Positions 36,564 to 45,336 of a DNA stretch of 64,000 nt are shown piece by piece; position 1 is the stretch's first letter, and the number at the start of each line of letters is the position of its first letter. The position numbers and the translations under genes are program-made. The stretch comes from Nodosilinea sp. WJT8-NPBG4 (GTDB lineage: Bacteria > Cyanobacteriota > Cyanobacteriia > Phormidesmidales > Phormidesmidaceae). The stretch covers positions 62,001 through 126,000 of the forward strand of contig JAHHHQ010000052.1 in the NCBI GenBank assembly GCA_019359285.1, in the 5' to 3' direction. The notes below the pieces were generated by a model. That model made no database searches. It was not told the DNA's origin and saw only the letters and a program-made list of their open reading frames with translations.

Positions 36564-37124
36564 ATGAATCAACTCTTGCGGCGATCGCGCAGACCGCTTC
36601 ATGCACAGGCTAATTCTGCTGGGTTCACGCTGATTGAAGGATTGATTGTAGTGGTGATTATGGGGCTGATGGCGGCGATCGCAGCCCCCTCATGGTTTCA
36701 ATTTGTGCAGCAGCATAAAATCAACATTACCCAAGACATGCTGTATCAAGCGATTCGAGCTACCCAGGCCGATGCTATGCAGCAGCGCCACGATCGGCGT
36801 TTCAGTATTCGCGAGCACAACGGCCGCATTGAGTGGGCCAGCCATCCTGAATCAACCCTGCCTGCCCAGGTCACTGTGTGGCAGCCGTTGGTGGAGGGCG
36901 TAGTGCTGGCCAATATCGATAACACTCTAGTCAAAACAGGCACCATTCACTATGCCAAATTTGACATGCACGGCAATGTCAAAGGCCAACTTGGCACGGT
37001 TACGGTGGCTATGTCAGGCAACCAACAGACTCACCGCTGTGTAGTAGTTTCTACCCTGATTGGAGCCGTGCGCAAAGGCGAGGGACACACCCAAGCAAAC
37101 AGCAACGGACGCTTCTGTTATTAA
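36564..37124 (+). CDS. Type IV pilin-like / GspH-FimT protein
   Basis: 186 residues. A short basic leader ends in the prepilin peptidase motif AGFTLIEGLIVVVIMGLMAA (cleavage after Gly22-23, mature Phe first, Glu at +5), followed by the hydrophobic helix and a GspH-like C-terminal domain with QAIRATQADAMQQRHDRRFS. Two Cys near the end (HRCVVVST and GRFCY) may form a disulfide loop. Probably a minor pseudopilin of the type IV pilus. No other pil gene is adjacent. Confidence 0.9.
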   Translation: MNQLLRRSRRPLHAQANSAGFTLIEGLIVVVIMGLMAAIAAPSWFQFVQQHKINITQDMLYQAIRATQADAMQQRHDRRFSIREHNGRIEWASHPESTLPAQVTVWQPLVEGVVLANIDNTLVKTGTIHYAKFDMHGNVKGQLGTVTVAMSGNQQTHRCVVVSTLIGAVRKGEGHTQANSNGRFCY

Positions 37125-37193
37125 CCTCTCCCCCCACTTGGAGCAAAACCGAGTTTAATAGGTTAGCGCCATGACATGGTTAGGAGTGAGTGA

Positions 37194-37385
37194 ATGTCAG
37201 AAAGAAATGAGGGGTGGTACGTAGTTCAGGCCGAAGACGGCACCTGCAACGTGCTGTCCGCCGAGAGTATCAGCCGCGAGCGGCTTCAAGAGCGTCGCCC
37301 CATGTGGGGCCCCTACGCCACCCAGCAGGAAGCCATTGCCCGCCGGGCGGGGTTGATTCGCAGCGGCAAATGCGAGCCCGCCTGA
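37194..37385 (+). CDS. Small conserved protein
   Basis: 63 residues (MSERNEGWYVVQAEDGTCNV, then WGPYATQQEAIARRAGLIRSGKC). The pattern W-Y-V-V near the start and WGPxAxxxEAIARRxGLIRxGKC at the end is, from memory, common in small cyanobacterial proteins of unknown role. A ribosome site (TAGGAG) precedes the ATG. It converges with the fucose synthase gene, ending 15 bp from it. Confidence 0.78.
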   Translation: MSERNEGWYVVQAEDGTCNVLSAESISRERLQERRPMWGPYATQQEAIARRAGLIRSGKCEPA

Positions 37386-37400
37386 GGAGGCACCACAACC

Positions 37401-38354
37401 CTAGGCAGCAGTTCGGCCCCGAAGTGAGTCGTAGCTCTGCAAAAACCAGGCGTAGGTCTGCTCAATACCGGTTTTGAGGTCGGTTTTGGCCTGCCAGCCC
37501 GCTGCGTTGAGGCGCGAGACATCGAGCAGTTTGCGCGGGGTGCCGTCGGGCTTAGTGGTATCAAACACCAGGTCGCCTTCATAGCCGACCACGGCTTTCA
37601 TGGTGAGGGCCAATTCTTTGATTGAAACCTCTTGCCCGGTGCCGACATTGACGAAATCTACATCGTCGTAGTTGTTCATCAAAAACACCAGGGCGTCGGC
37701 CAAATCATCAACATACAAAAACTCGCGCAGGGGGGTGCCGGTGCCCCACACGGTGACCGTGGAATCGCCATTGACCTTGGCTTCGTGGAACTTGCGCATC
37801 AGCGCGGGTAGCACGTGGGAGTTGGCCAGATCAAAGTTGTCGTTGAGGCCGTAGAGGTTGGTGGGCATCGCCGAGATAAAGCTCACGCCGTACTGACGAC
37901 AGTAGTTTTCGCAGAGCTTGAGGCCGGCAATTTTGGCGATCGCATAGGGCTCATTGGTCGGCTCTAGAAATCCCGTCAGCAGATAGTCTTCTTTCATCGG
38001 CTGGGGACAGAGCTTAGGGTAAATGCAGGATGACCCCAAGAACAGCAGCTTTTGCGCTCCATGCTGGTAAGCGCTGTGAATGATGTTGGCCTCAATCATC
38101 AAATTGTCGTAGAGAAACTCGGCCCGATAGGTGTTATTGGCATAGATGCCGCCCACCTTTGCCGCCGCTAGAAAGACGTAGTCGGGCTTTTCTTGGGCAA
38201 AGAACTCATCCACCGCTGCCTGACTGCGCAGGTCAAGCTCTTGGCTAGAGCGCAGCACTAAGTTTTCATAGCCCTGGGCCTTAAGGGTTCTTACTAGGGC
38301 ACTGCCTACAAGGCCACGGGAACCCGCTATGTAGATCTTAGATTGAGTATCCAT
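37401..38354 (-). CDS. fcl: GDP-L-fucose synthase
   Basis: 317 residues, short-chain dehydrogenase fold. NADP site IYIAGSRGLVGSALVR; catalytic Ser in FLGSSCIYPK and Tyr-Lys in EPYAIAKIAG. LAAAKVGGIYANNTYRAEF and MPTNLYGLNDNFDLANSHV are diagnostic. Epimerises and reduces GDP-4-keto-6-deoxymannose to GDP-L-fucose for surface polysaccharides. The partner gmd is not in the window (often adjacent in other genomes). Confidence 0.95.
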   Translation of the reverse strand: MDTQSKIYIAGSRGLVGSALVRTLKAQGYENLVLRSSQELDLRSQAAVDEFFAQEKPDYVFLAAAKVGGIYANNTYRAEFLYDNLMIEANIIHSAYQHGAQKLLFLGSSCIYPKLCPQPMKEDYLLTGFLEPTNEPYAIAKIAGLKLCENYCRQYGVSFISAMPTNLYGLNDNFDLANSHVLPALMRKFHEAKVNGDSTVTVWGTGTPLREFLYVDDLADALVFLMNNYDDVDFVNVGTGQEVSIKELALTMKAVVGYEGDLVFDTTKPDGTPRKLLDVSRLNAAGWQAKTDLKTGIEQTYAWFLQSYDSLRGRTAA

Positions 38355-38524
38355 AGGGTTGAGCTTAGATAAAAATTACACAAAAACTAAATGTAGATGG
38401 CCTATCCCCATTGCCACGAGTCTGGCATTGAGAGTCTGCCAACGACAACTGCCCGCTCGCCGAGTTTAGCGGTAGTTCACAATGAAGACCAAGGCTTATC
38501 TAAAGTTTCTCATTCCCTGCGATC

Positions 38525-41500
38525 ATGACATCATCGTTTGTGGCTAACCCGGGCTGGCAATTTTGGATCGATCGCGGCGGCACCTTTACCGACATTGTGG
38601 CCCGCCGCCCCGATGGGCAAATTATCGTTCATAAGCTGCTGTCCGAAAACCCCGATCGCTACACTGACGCTCCTATCCAAGGTATGCGCGATCTGCTGGG
38701 GCTGGGATCAGGGGAAACAATTCCTGCTGAGCTAATCGAGGCGGTAAAAATGGGGACAACCGTGGCCACCAATGCGCTACTGGAGCGCAAGGGCGATCGC
38801 ACCCTCCTCGTTATCACCCAGGGCTTTAAAGATGCTCTGCGCATTGGTTACCAAAACCGCCCCAACATTTTTGCCCGCCACATCGAGCTGCCGGAAATGC
38901 TCTATGAGCAGGTGATCGAGGTCAATGAACGCCTCACCGCCCAGGGCGAAGTTCTAGTTTCCCTAACTGCTGAGGAAGAAGCTCGACTCACCCAGGAATT
39001 TCAGCGAGCTTACGATGGCAGGATTCGGGCCTGTGCGATCGTGCTGATGCACGGCTATCGCTACCCTGCCCACGAACTGCGTCTGGGTGACCTCGCCCGC
39101 CAGGTCGGCTTCACCCAGGTCTCCCTCTCTCACCAGGTGAGCCCGTTAATCAAGCTCGTCAGCCGAGGCGACACGACGGTAGTGGATGCGTATCTGTCGC
39201 CGATTCTCAGGCGCTATGTAGATCGGGTGGCGGAGCAGATTGGAAACGATGAGGAGATGAGGGCATGGGGGGATGAGGAAGAAGGGAGACAGACGATAGA
39301 AAGCCAAAACTCAAAACTCAAAACTCAAAACTCAAAACCCTCTCTACCCCGCCTCATGTTCATGCAATCCAACGGTGGCCTCACGGATGCGGCCCTGTTT
39401 CAGGGCAAAGACAGCATTCTCTCTGGCCCCGCTGGGGGCGTAGTGGGGGCGGTGCAGACCAGCTGCCAGGCTGGGTACGATCGCGTGATTGGCTTTGACA
39501 TGGGCGGCACCTCAACGGATGTGTCGCACTATCGAAGCGAGTACGAGCGCACCTTTGAAACCGAGGTGGCGGGGGTGCGGCTGCGGGCGCCGATGATGGC
39601 GATTCACACCGTGGCGGCGGGGGGCGGCTCGCTCGTGAGCTTTGATGGCAGCCGCTATCGGGTGGGGCCAGAGTCGGCGGGGGCCTATCCGGGACCGGCC
39701 TGCTATCGCCACGGCGGGCCGCTAGCAGTGACCGACTGCAACGTGATGGTGGGCAAACTCCAGCCCGAGTTTTTCCCTCAGGTGTTCGGGCCAGGGGGAG
39801 ATCTGCCCCTGGATGCGGCGGTGGTGCGCGAGCAGTTTGCAGCCCTGGCAGAGGAAATTCATGCTGCCACTGGGGATGCTCGCAGCCCTGAACAGGTCGC
39901 CGCTGGGTTTCTCGCCATCGCGGTGGAAAAAATGGCCAACGCCATCAAAAAAATTTCTGTACAGCGGGGCTACGACGTTTCGGAGTACGTGCTGTGCAGC
40001 TTTGGCGGAGCCGGGGGCCAGCACGCCTGCCTGATTGCTGACGCTCTGGGCATGACTGAGGTGTTTCTGCATCCCTATGCGGGGGTGCTGTCGGCCTACG
40101 GCATGGGATTGGCGGACGTGCGATCGCTTAACGAACAATCGGTTGAACTGCCGCTGAGCGCGGCCATCCTGCCTGCTATCCAGCAGGTGATAGATTCTCT
40201 AGCGGAAAAAGGGTTGGAGGAACTGCGGCAGCAGGGGTTTGAAACCCTCTCCCCCAGCCCTTCTGCCCCTGGGAGAGGGGAGCAAGAAAGTCCACTCATA
40301 ATCCCAGCTTCGACCAGTTCGGACACCGATGCAACATCTCTCCAATTATTGCCTCGGCTGTGGCTGAAATATGAGGGCACGGATTCTGTGCTTGCGGTAG
40401 ATTTTGCTGGAGTAGAGGCGATGCGATCGCAATTCACAGCCCTGCACCGTCAGCGCTACGGTTTCGCCCAGGAGAATAAACCTCTCATTGTCGATACCGC
40501 TGCGGTCGAAGCCATAGCCCAGACTCACAGCCCCGACGAACCCGATATTCAAAGATCTCGCACTACGCCGCTGATGCCTAAAATCAGCGTGTCTGTCTAC
40601 ACCGCCGATACCTGGTACGACACCCCCGTCTACCATCGCGAGGATTTATGTCCAGGGGATGCGATCGCTGGTCCTGCCCTGATCATCGAATCGACTGGAA
40701 CCAACGTTGTAGAACCCAGCTGGACCGCAACGCTGACAGCAAAGGGGCATTTGATATTGAAAAAGAAGGTCAGAACTCAAAATTTCTCCTTTGGAGACGC
40801 TACACGAACAAAACTCAGAACTCAAAATTTCTCTGCCACAGACACCAACTCCCCCCCGTCCTCTCCCGACCCTGTGCTGCTCGAAATCTTCAACAACCTC
40901 TTCCGCGCCGTGGCCGAAGAGATGGGGATTACGCTGCAAAACACCAGCTACTCGGTCAACATCAAAGAGCGGCTAGATTTCTCCTGCGCGCTGTTTGACC
41001 AGCAGGGACAGCTCGTGGCCAATGCACCCCACATTCCTGTGCACCTGGGGTCGATGGGTGAAAGCGTGCGGAGTTTGATCGAGGCTAAGGGCAATAACCT
41101 CAAACCCGGCGATGTCTACCTGCAAAACAACCCCTACAACGGCGGCACTCATCTGCCCGATATCACCGTCATTACGCCGGTCTTTTTGGAATCAAAACAG
41201 CAGACAGCAGGCAGCGAGAAAACCGAAATTTCTCTTTTGGAGATGATAGGCGTAGGCATAGCATCTCCAAAGGACTTACAAAACTCCACCCACCCATCTA
41301 CCCATCCACCCATCTACCCATCTCCCCGCCCACTCTTTTACGTCGCTTCTCGTGGTCACCACGCCGATATAGGAGGCATCACCCCTGGCTCCATGCCTGC
41401 TAACAGCACCTCGATTGACGAGGAAGGTGTGCTGCTCGACAACGTGCAACTGGTGGATCAGGGGCGGTTTCTGGAGTCTGAGCTGTTAGAAATTCTGACG

Positions 41501-42526
41501 ATCGCCCCCTATCCCGTGCGGAACTCAACGCAGAATATTGCTGACTTGCAGGCCCAGATCGCAGCCAACGAAAAGGGAGCGCAAGAGCTGCAAAAACTGG
41601 TGGCTCACTATGGTTTAGCCCTGGTGCAGACCTACATGCAGCATGTGCAGGATAACGCTGAGGAATGCGTGCGGCGGGTGATCGATCGCCTCCACGACGG
41701 TCAGTTCACCTATCCCATGGATGACGGTAGCCAGATTGCGGTGCAGGTCACAGTGAACCGCGAGGGACGCTGCGCCAAAATTGATTTTTCTGGAACATCT
41801 CCCCAACGGCCCAGCAACTTCAACGCTCCGGCAGCGGTGTGCAAAGCGGCGGTGCTGTACGTGTTTAGAACGCTGGTAGACGACGACATCCCCCTTAATG
41901 CGGGCTGCCTCAAACCTTTGGAAATTATTATTCCCGAAGGGTCAATGCTGAACCCACACTACCCGGCGGCGGTAGTGGCGGGCAATGTGGAGGTATCTCA
42001 GGCGGTGACCGATGCGCTGTATGGAGCGCTGGGTGCGATCGCCGCTTCCCAGGGCACCATGAACAACTTCACCTTCGGCAGCGATCGCCACCAATACTAC
42101 GAAACCATCTGCGGCGGCTCCGGTGCTGGCCCCGGCTTCCCCGGCACTGATGCGGTGCACACCCACATGACCAACTCACGGCTGACCGACCCCGAGGTGC
42201 TGGAGTGGCGTTTCCCAGTGCTGCTGAGAGAATTCTGCATCCGTCAGGGCAGCGGCGGCGCGGGGGAATACGCTGGTGGCAACGGCATTGTGCGGACAGT
42301 TGAATTTCGCGAACCGATGACGGCGGCCATTCTCTCTAACCATCGGCTAGTGCCGCCCTTTGGCTTGGCGGGCGGTCAGCCAGGGCAGATAGGCGAGAAC
42401 TCTATAATTCGTGCCGATGGTCAGGTTGAGGCTTTACCTGGGCAGGCTACCGTAGCCCTAGATGAGGGGGAGTGCATTCGAATCGCTACACCTGGCGGCG
42501 GCGGCTACGGTGCACCACCCCAATGA
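38525..42526 (+). CDS. 5-oxoprolinase, fused HyuA-HyuB type, with in-frame repeat insertions
   Basis: 1333 residues. The HyuA-like half (about 10-740) starts FWIDRGGTFTDIVARRPDG and includes GTTVATNALLERKG and VIGFDMGGTSTDVSHY. The HyuB-like half (about 780-1330) includes LDFSCALFD, HVPVHLGSMG-like HIPVHLGSMGES, and GGSGAGPGFPGTDAVHTHMTN. It should hydrolyse 5-oxoproline to glutamate using ATP. At least four low-complexity stretches not expected in the family are made of dispersed DNA repeats yet keep the frame: about residues 241-274, 572-596, 747-777 and 889-937. They lie between conserved blocks, so the enzyme may still work. Confidence 0.9.
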   Translation: MTSSFVANPGWQFWIDRGGTFTDIVARRPDGQIIVHKLLSENPDRYTDAPIQGMRDLLGLGSGETIPAELIEAVKMGTTVATNALLERKGDRTLLVITQGFKDALRIGYQNRPNIFARHIELPEMLYEQVIEVNERLTAQGEVLVSLTAEEEARLTQEFQRAYDGRIRACAIVLMHGYRYPAHELRLGDLARQVGFTQVSLSHQVSPLIKLVSRGDTTVVDAYLSPILRRYVDRVAEQIGNDEEMRAWGDEEEGRQTIESQNSKLKTQNSKPSLPRLMFMQSNGGLTDAALFQGKDSILSGPAGGVVGAVQTSCQAGYDRVIGFDMGGTSTDVSHYRSEYERTFETEVAGVRLRAPMMAIHTVAAGGGSLVSFDGSRYRVGPESAGAYPGPACYRHGGPLAVTDCNVMVGKLQPEFFPQVFGPGGDLPLDAAVVREQFAALAEEIHAATGDARSPEQVAAGFLAIAVEKMANAIKKISVQRGYDVSEYVLCSFGGAGGQHACLIADALGMTEVFLHPYAGVLSAYGMGLADVRSLNEQSVELPLSAAILPAIQQVIDSLAEKGLEELRQQGFETLSPSPSAPGRGEQESPLIIPASTSSDTDATSLQLLPRLWLKYEGTDSVLAVDFAGVEAMRSQFTALHRQRYGFAQENKPLIVDTAAVEAIAQTHSPDEPDIQRSRTTPLMPKISVSVYTADTWYDTPVYHREDLCPGDAIAGPALIIESTGTNVVEPSWTATLTAKGHLILKKKVRTQNFSFGDATRTKLRTQNFSATDTNSPPSSPDPVLLEIFNNLFRAVAEEMGITLQNTSYSVNIKERLDFSCALFDQQGQLVANAPHIPVHLGSMGESVRSLIEAKGNNLKPGDVYLQNNPYNGGTHLPDITVITPVFLESKQQTAGSEKTEISLLEMIGVGIASPKDLQNSTHPSTHPPIYPSPRPLFYVASRGHHADIGGITPGSMPANSTSIDEEGVLLDNVQLVDQGRFLESELLEILTIAPYPVRNSTQNIADLQAQIAANEKGAQELQKLVAHYGLALVQTYMQHVQDNAEECVRRVIDRLHDGQFTYPMDDGSQIAVQVTVNREGRCAKIDFSGTSPQRPSNFNAPAAVCKAAVLYVFRTLVDDDIPLNAGCLKPLEIIIPEGSMLNPHYPAAVVAGNVEVSQAVTDALYGALGAIAASQGTMNNFTFGSDRHQYYETICGGSGAGPGFPGTDAVHTHMTNSRLTDPEVLEWRFPVLLREFCIRQGSGGAGEYAGGNGIVRTVEFREPMTAAILSNHRLVPPFGLAGGQPGQIGENSIIRADGQVEALPGQATVALDEGECIRIATPGGGGYGAPPQ
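39245..39345. repeat. Dispersed repeat inside the 5-oxoprolinase gene
   Basis: GATGAGG-type words are followed by four tandem copies of CAAAACTC (39306-39340) and a C-rich end. Translates in frame as QNSKLKTQNSK. The same words fill spacers at 32.7 and 56.4 kb. Confidence 0.75.
40240..40285. repeat. CTCTCCCC/GGGGAGAG palindromic repeat inside a gene
   Basis: CTCTCCCCCAGCCCTTCTG then CCCCTGGGAGAGGGG folds as a hairpin. Translates in frame as SPSPSAPGRGE. Similar palindromes are commonly intergenic in cyanobacteria (from memory). Confidence 0.7.
40768..40840. repeat. Dispersed repeat inside the 5-oxoprolinase gene
   Basis: Two copies of AGAACTCAAAATTTCTC flank TTTGGAGACGCTACACGAAC, a word resembling a repeat common in filamentous cyanobacteria. 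In-frame translation gives the duplicated RTQNFS. It sits at the HyuA-HyuB linker. Confidence 0.7.
41200..41335. repeat. Dispersed repeat inside the 5-oxoprolinase gene
   Basis: TTTTGGAGATGATAGGCGTA with a complementary ATCTCCAAAGG end forms a short fold-back, followed by tandem CCCATCTACCCATC units. Translates in frame as LLEMIGVGIASPKDL and STHPPIYPSP. Confidence 0.7.
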
Positions 42527-42611
42527 GGCTGGGTTTCGATCACAGAAATCAGCAATCCCGACCTTTGCTATCAGGACCTAGCACCAGCCCGTGAGATGTG
42601 TGCTGCACAAC

Positions 42612-42660
42612 TTGACACATCAACCTTTTTTGAAATAATAAAGCATCAATATTTTTTGAA
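42612..42660 (+). promoter_or_regulatory. Promoter with two ArsR-type operator copies
   Basis: TTGACA at 42612-42617 pairs with ATAATA at 42635-42640 (17-bp spacer). The spacer is filled exactly by ATCAA-CCTTTT-TTGAA (42619-42634). A second copy, ATCAA-TATTTT-TTGAA, lies at 42645-42660; extended to 18 bp the copies agree at 16 positions, 26 bp apart. The ATCAA-N6-TTGAT form is what I recall for cyanobacterial ArsR. This predicts repression of the GAPDH-arsJ operon without arsenic. No arsR gene is in the window. Confidence 0.7.
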
Positions 42661-42730
42661 ATGAAGTTGTGTAAGAGCATCACAGCTAGTTTCTTGCGTC
42701 TATGCCGCTGTGCGCTGGAAAGGATTTGAG

Positions 42731-43738
42731 ATGATGAAGGTCGCTGTAAACGGGTTTGGCCGCATTGGGCGGCTGGTGCTGCGGGCTGGCTGGGCCTTTC
42801 CTGAACTGGGGTTTGTTCACATCAACGAGATCAAAGGTGGCCCTGAAGCGGCAGCACATTTGCTCAAGTTCGATTCAGTCCACGGTCGCTGGGCACCGGA
42901 AGTCGAAGCCGTTGGTTCCGAAAAAATCACTATTGACGGCACTCCCCTCAGCTTCAGTAGCAGTGCGTCCCCCAACGAGGTGCCTTGGGCCGACTATGGC
43001 GTAGACCTGGTGCTGGAGTGCTCCGGCAAGTTTCGGGCACCAAACCTGCTTGCGCCCTATTACGAGCATGGCGTGAAAAAAGTCATTGTCGCGGCTCCAG
43101 TCAAAGAGGGGGCGCTCAATGTGGTCTATGGCGTTAACGATCACCTATACAACCCGGCCGAACACCACCTGCTGACGGCCGCCTCCTGCACCACCAACTG
43201 TTTGGCTCCGGTGGTCAAAGTCATCCACGAAGGGCTGGGCATTCGCCATGGGGTGATCACCACCATCCACAACCACACCAATACGCAGGTCATTGTGGAT
43301 GCCCCCCACAATGACCTGCGCCGCGCCCGGGCCACGGGTATGTCGCTAATTCCGACTACGACGGGGTCGGCAACGGCGATCGCGCTGATCTACCCCGAAC
43401 TCAAGGGCAAGCTCAACGGGTTGGCGGTGCGGGTGCCGCTGCTGAATGCTTCCCTGACCGACTGCGTGTTTGAAGTCGATCGCCCCACCACTGTCGAGGA
43501 AGTCAACGCTCTCCTCAAAGCCGCCGCCGATGGCCCCCTCAAAGGAATTTTAGGCTACGAAACCCGACCCCTGGTGTCCGTGGATTACAAGGATGATCCC
43601 CGCTCCTCGATCATTGACGCCCTCTCCACCATGGTGGTCGATGACACCCAGGTGAAGATTCTCGCCTGGTACGACAACGAGTGGGGCTACTCCTGCCGCA
43701 TGGCCGAACTGGCTCGCAAGGTAGCCCAAAGTCTTTGA
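42731..43738 (+). CDS. ArsJ-associated glyceraldehyde-3-phosphate dehydrogenase
   Basis: About 335 residues. NAD site KVAVNGFGRIGRL; catalytic Cys in AASCTTNC (about residue 152), His in TIHNHTNTQ. The INEIKGG segment and HNHTN differ from housekeeping Gap1/Gap2 and match, from memory, the arsenate-resistance type. In that system the enzyme adds arsenate to glyceraldehyde-3-phosphate, giving 1-arseno-3-phosphoglycerate for export by ArsJ, which is the next gene. ATG 42731 is six bases after GGAAAGGA; the next Met (42734) is equally possible. Confidence 0.92.
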   Translation: MMKVAVNGFGRIGRLVLRAGWAFPELGFVHINEIKGGPEAAAHLLKFDSVHGRWAPEVEAVGSEKITIDGTPLSFSSSASPNEVPWADYGVDLVLECSGKFRAPNLLAPYYEHGVKKVIVAAPVKEGALNVVYGVNDHLYNPAEHHLLTAASCTTNCLAPVVKVIHEGLGIRHGVITTIHNHTNTQVIVDAPHNDLRRARATGMSLIPTTTGSATAIALIYPELKGKLNGLAVRVPLLNASLTDCVFEVDRPTTVEEVNALLKAAADGPLKGILGYETRPLVSVDYKDDPRSSIIDALSTMVVDDTQVKILAWYDNEWGYSCRMAELARKVAQSL

Positions 43739-43777
43739 GCCCCTTGTCTTGGGGTGAATTTTGGACAACGTCTTGGT

Positions 43778-43844
43778 GGTGGGCAGTGCCCACCCTACAA
43801 CTCATCCACTCCCTACTCTCCCACTCCCCACCCATCCACTCCCC
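43778..43844. repeat. GGTGGGCAGTGCCCACC palindrome and C-rich tract
   Basis: The spacer between the GAPDH and arsJ genes holds a 21-bp copy (43778-43798) of the element found as inverted ends at 51866 and 51979, followed by CCCACTCCCCACCCATCC-type words. A frame through it would add 28 low-complexity residues to ArsJ. Confidence 0.6.
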
Positions 43845-45095
43845 ATGTCCTCCTCCTTCAAGCCTGAGAGCCTGCGTAACTACGCCATCATTACCGCCGT
43901 CTACTGGGGTTTTACCGTCACCGACGGTGCCCTGCGGATGATGGTGCTCCTGCATTTTCACCAGCTGGGCTACAGTCCCTTTGCGATCGCCATGCTGTTT
44001 CTCTTCTACGAAGTGTTTGGCGTGGTGACCAACTTTTTCGGCGGCTGGATTGGGTCCCAGGTGGGCATTCGGCAAACCCTCTACGGTGGCATTGCCCTGC
44101 AAATTTTTGCCCTAGCAATGCTGAGCTGCTTAAACCCCGAATGGGGAGTGCCGGTGCAGGTGAGCTATGTCATGGCAGCTCAAGCCTGCTCAGGCATTGC
44201 CAAAGACCTCACTAAGATGAGTTCCAAGAGCGCCATTCGCCTAGTGGTGCCGAAGGAAGCGGCGTCGCGGCTGTTTAAGTGGGTGGCGGTGCTGACTGGG
44301 TCAAAGAACGCGCTGAAAGGGGTGGGATTTTTCGTCGGGGCAGCGCTGCTGGAGGGGGTAGGTTTTCGCCCAGCCCTGCTGAGCCAGGCGGCAATGCTGG
44401 GGGTGATTTTGCTGTCGGGGGCGCTGCTGCCTGCAGGTATGGGCAAAATCGGCAAAAAGGTGCCCTTCAAGCAGCTGTTTTCTAAGAGCAAAGCGATCAA
44501 CGTGCTGTCGGCGGCGCGGTTCTTTTTGTTTGGATCGCGGGATGTGTGGTTTGTGGTAGCGCTGCCGGTGTTTTTGTATGAGGTGCTGGGCTGGCGGTTT
44601 ATGCAGGTGGGCAGCTACATGGCTCTTTGGGTGATTGGCTACGGCATGGTGCAGTTTTTGGCACCGCAGCTGTTGCGCAAAGACAGCACCGATAAGGTGG
44701 TGCCCAAGGCCAAAACCATTCTGTTTTGGACCTCGATTTTGACGGCGATTCCAGTCCTGATTGCGCTGACGCTGATGGCGGGGGTGCGAGGCGACGTTGC
44801 CGTGACCGGCGGACTCGTGGTCTTTGGCGTTGTGTTTGCCTTTAACTCGGCCGTGCACTCGTACCTGGTGTTAGCCTACACCGAAGATCGCGATGTCAGC
44901 CTCAATGTGGGCTTCTACTACATGGCCAATTCGGGCGGGCGGCTGCTGGGAACGATCGCCTCGGGACTGGTTTACCAGTGGTTTGGGCTGGTAGGGTGCC
45001 TGTGGGTGTCGAGTTTGTTTGTGCTGGCGGCGGCGCTGATTACGACGCAGCTGCCTGAGCCAAATCCTGCTGATTCGGTGGCGGTGGGCAGCTAG
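43845..45095 (+). CDS. arsJ: ArsJ organoarsenical (1-arseno-3-phosphoglycerate) exporter, MFS
   Basis: 416 residues, about 11-12 membrane helices. The N-terminus LRNYAIITAVYWGFTVTDGALRMMVL and the loops GSKNALKGVGFF and FFLFGSRDVWFVVALPVFLYE are characteristic. Exports 1-arseno-3-phosphoglycerate, which then breaks down outside, completing arsenate detoxification with the upstream GAPDH. ATG 43845 was chosen because the preceding 28 codons are translated repeat DNA. Confidence 0.92.
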   Translation: MSSSFKPESLRNYAIITAVYWGFTVTDGALRMMVLLHFHQLGYSPFAIAMLFLFYEVFGVVTNFFGGWIGSQVGIRQTLYGGIALQIFALAMLSCLNPEWGVPVQVSYVMAAQACSGIAKDLTKMSSKSAIRLVVPKEAASRLFKWVAVLTGSKNALKGVGFFVGAALLEGVGFRPALLSQAAMLGVILLSGALLPAGMGKIGKKVPFKQLFSKSKAINVLSAARFFLFGSRDVWFVVALPVFLYEVLGWRFMQVGSYMALWVIGYGMVQFLAPQLLRKDSTDKVVPKAKTILFWTSILTAIPVLIALTLMAGVRGDVAVTGGLVVFGVVFAFNSAVHSYLVLAYTEDRDVSLNVGFYYMANSGGRLLGTIASGLVYQWFGLVGCLWVSSLFVLAAALITTQLPEPNPADSVAVGS

Positions 45096-45167
45096 TGAGC
45101 AAATGTTGGCTTTGGCTGACCACTCAAAGATTTGTAAGGGGAGATAGAATCCGGAACTTTATTCTCT

Positions 45168-45191
45168 AAACTGTAGTTATAGCTACAGTTT
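45168..45191. promoter_or_regulatory. Perfect 9-bp inverted repeat containing GTA-N8-TAC
   Basis: AAACTGTAG-TTATAG-CTACAGTTT, 72 bp after arsJ and 13 bp before a small gene. It contains GTA-N8-TAC (45173-45186), the NtcA consensus, but no properly spaced -10 box precedes the small gene. A TTTTT follows, so it may instead be the arsJ terminator. I cannot decide between these. Confidence 0.45.
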
Positions 45192-45204
45192 TTGCAAGGG
45201 AATT

Positions 45205-45336
45205 ATGGATAAGCAATCGTCTAGCCAGCGTCGCCAGGTGATCGGAGAGCTGCGCCACCAGCTGCGATTTGCCACTGTAGAAGAGCGCGATCGCATTCGC
45301 CAAGAGCTGAACTTTTGGGAGCAGCGAGGCCGCTAA
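45205..45336 (+). CDS. Very small basic/acidic helical protein
   Basis: 43 codons: MDKQSSSQRRQVIGELRHQL, then RFATVEERDRIRQELNFWEQ and RGR. A ribosome-like GCAAGGG lies seven bases before the ATG. The sequence is an amphipathic helix throughout. Its stop overlaps the end of the convergent cdsA gene by four bases. Family not recognised; coding status rests on start signal and composition. Confidence 0.5.
   Translation: MDKQSSSQRRQVIGELRHQLRFATVEERDRIRQELNFWEQRGR

Noticed and set aside
36393..36602. 69-codon minus-strand frame between the ADH and pilin genes
   Set aside because: It overlaps the pilin-like gene start, has no ribosome site and no recognisable pattern.
39306..39340. CRISPR-like tandem CAAAACTC units
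   Set aside because: Repeats are eight bases with no spacers and lie inside a coding sequence; this is simple tandem repetition.
43761..43844. 28-residue N-terminal extension of ArsJ
   Set aside because: It is translated repeat DNA (THPLPTLPLPTHPLP) and ArsJ proteins start at the later Met.
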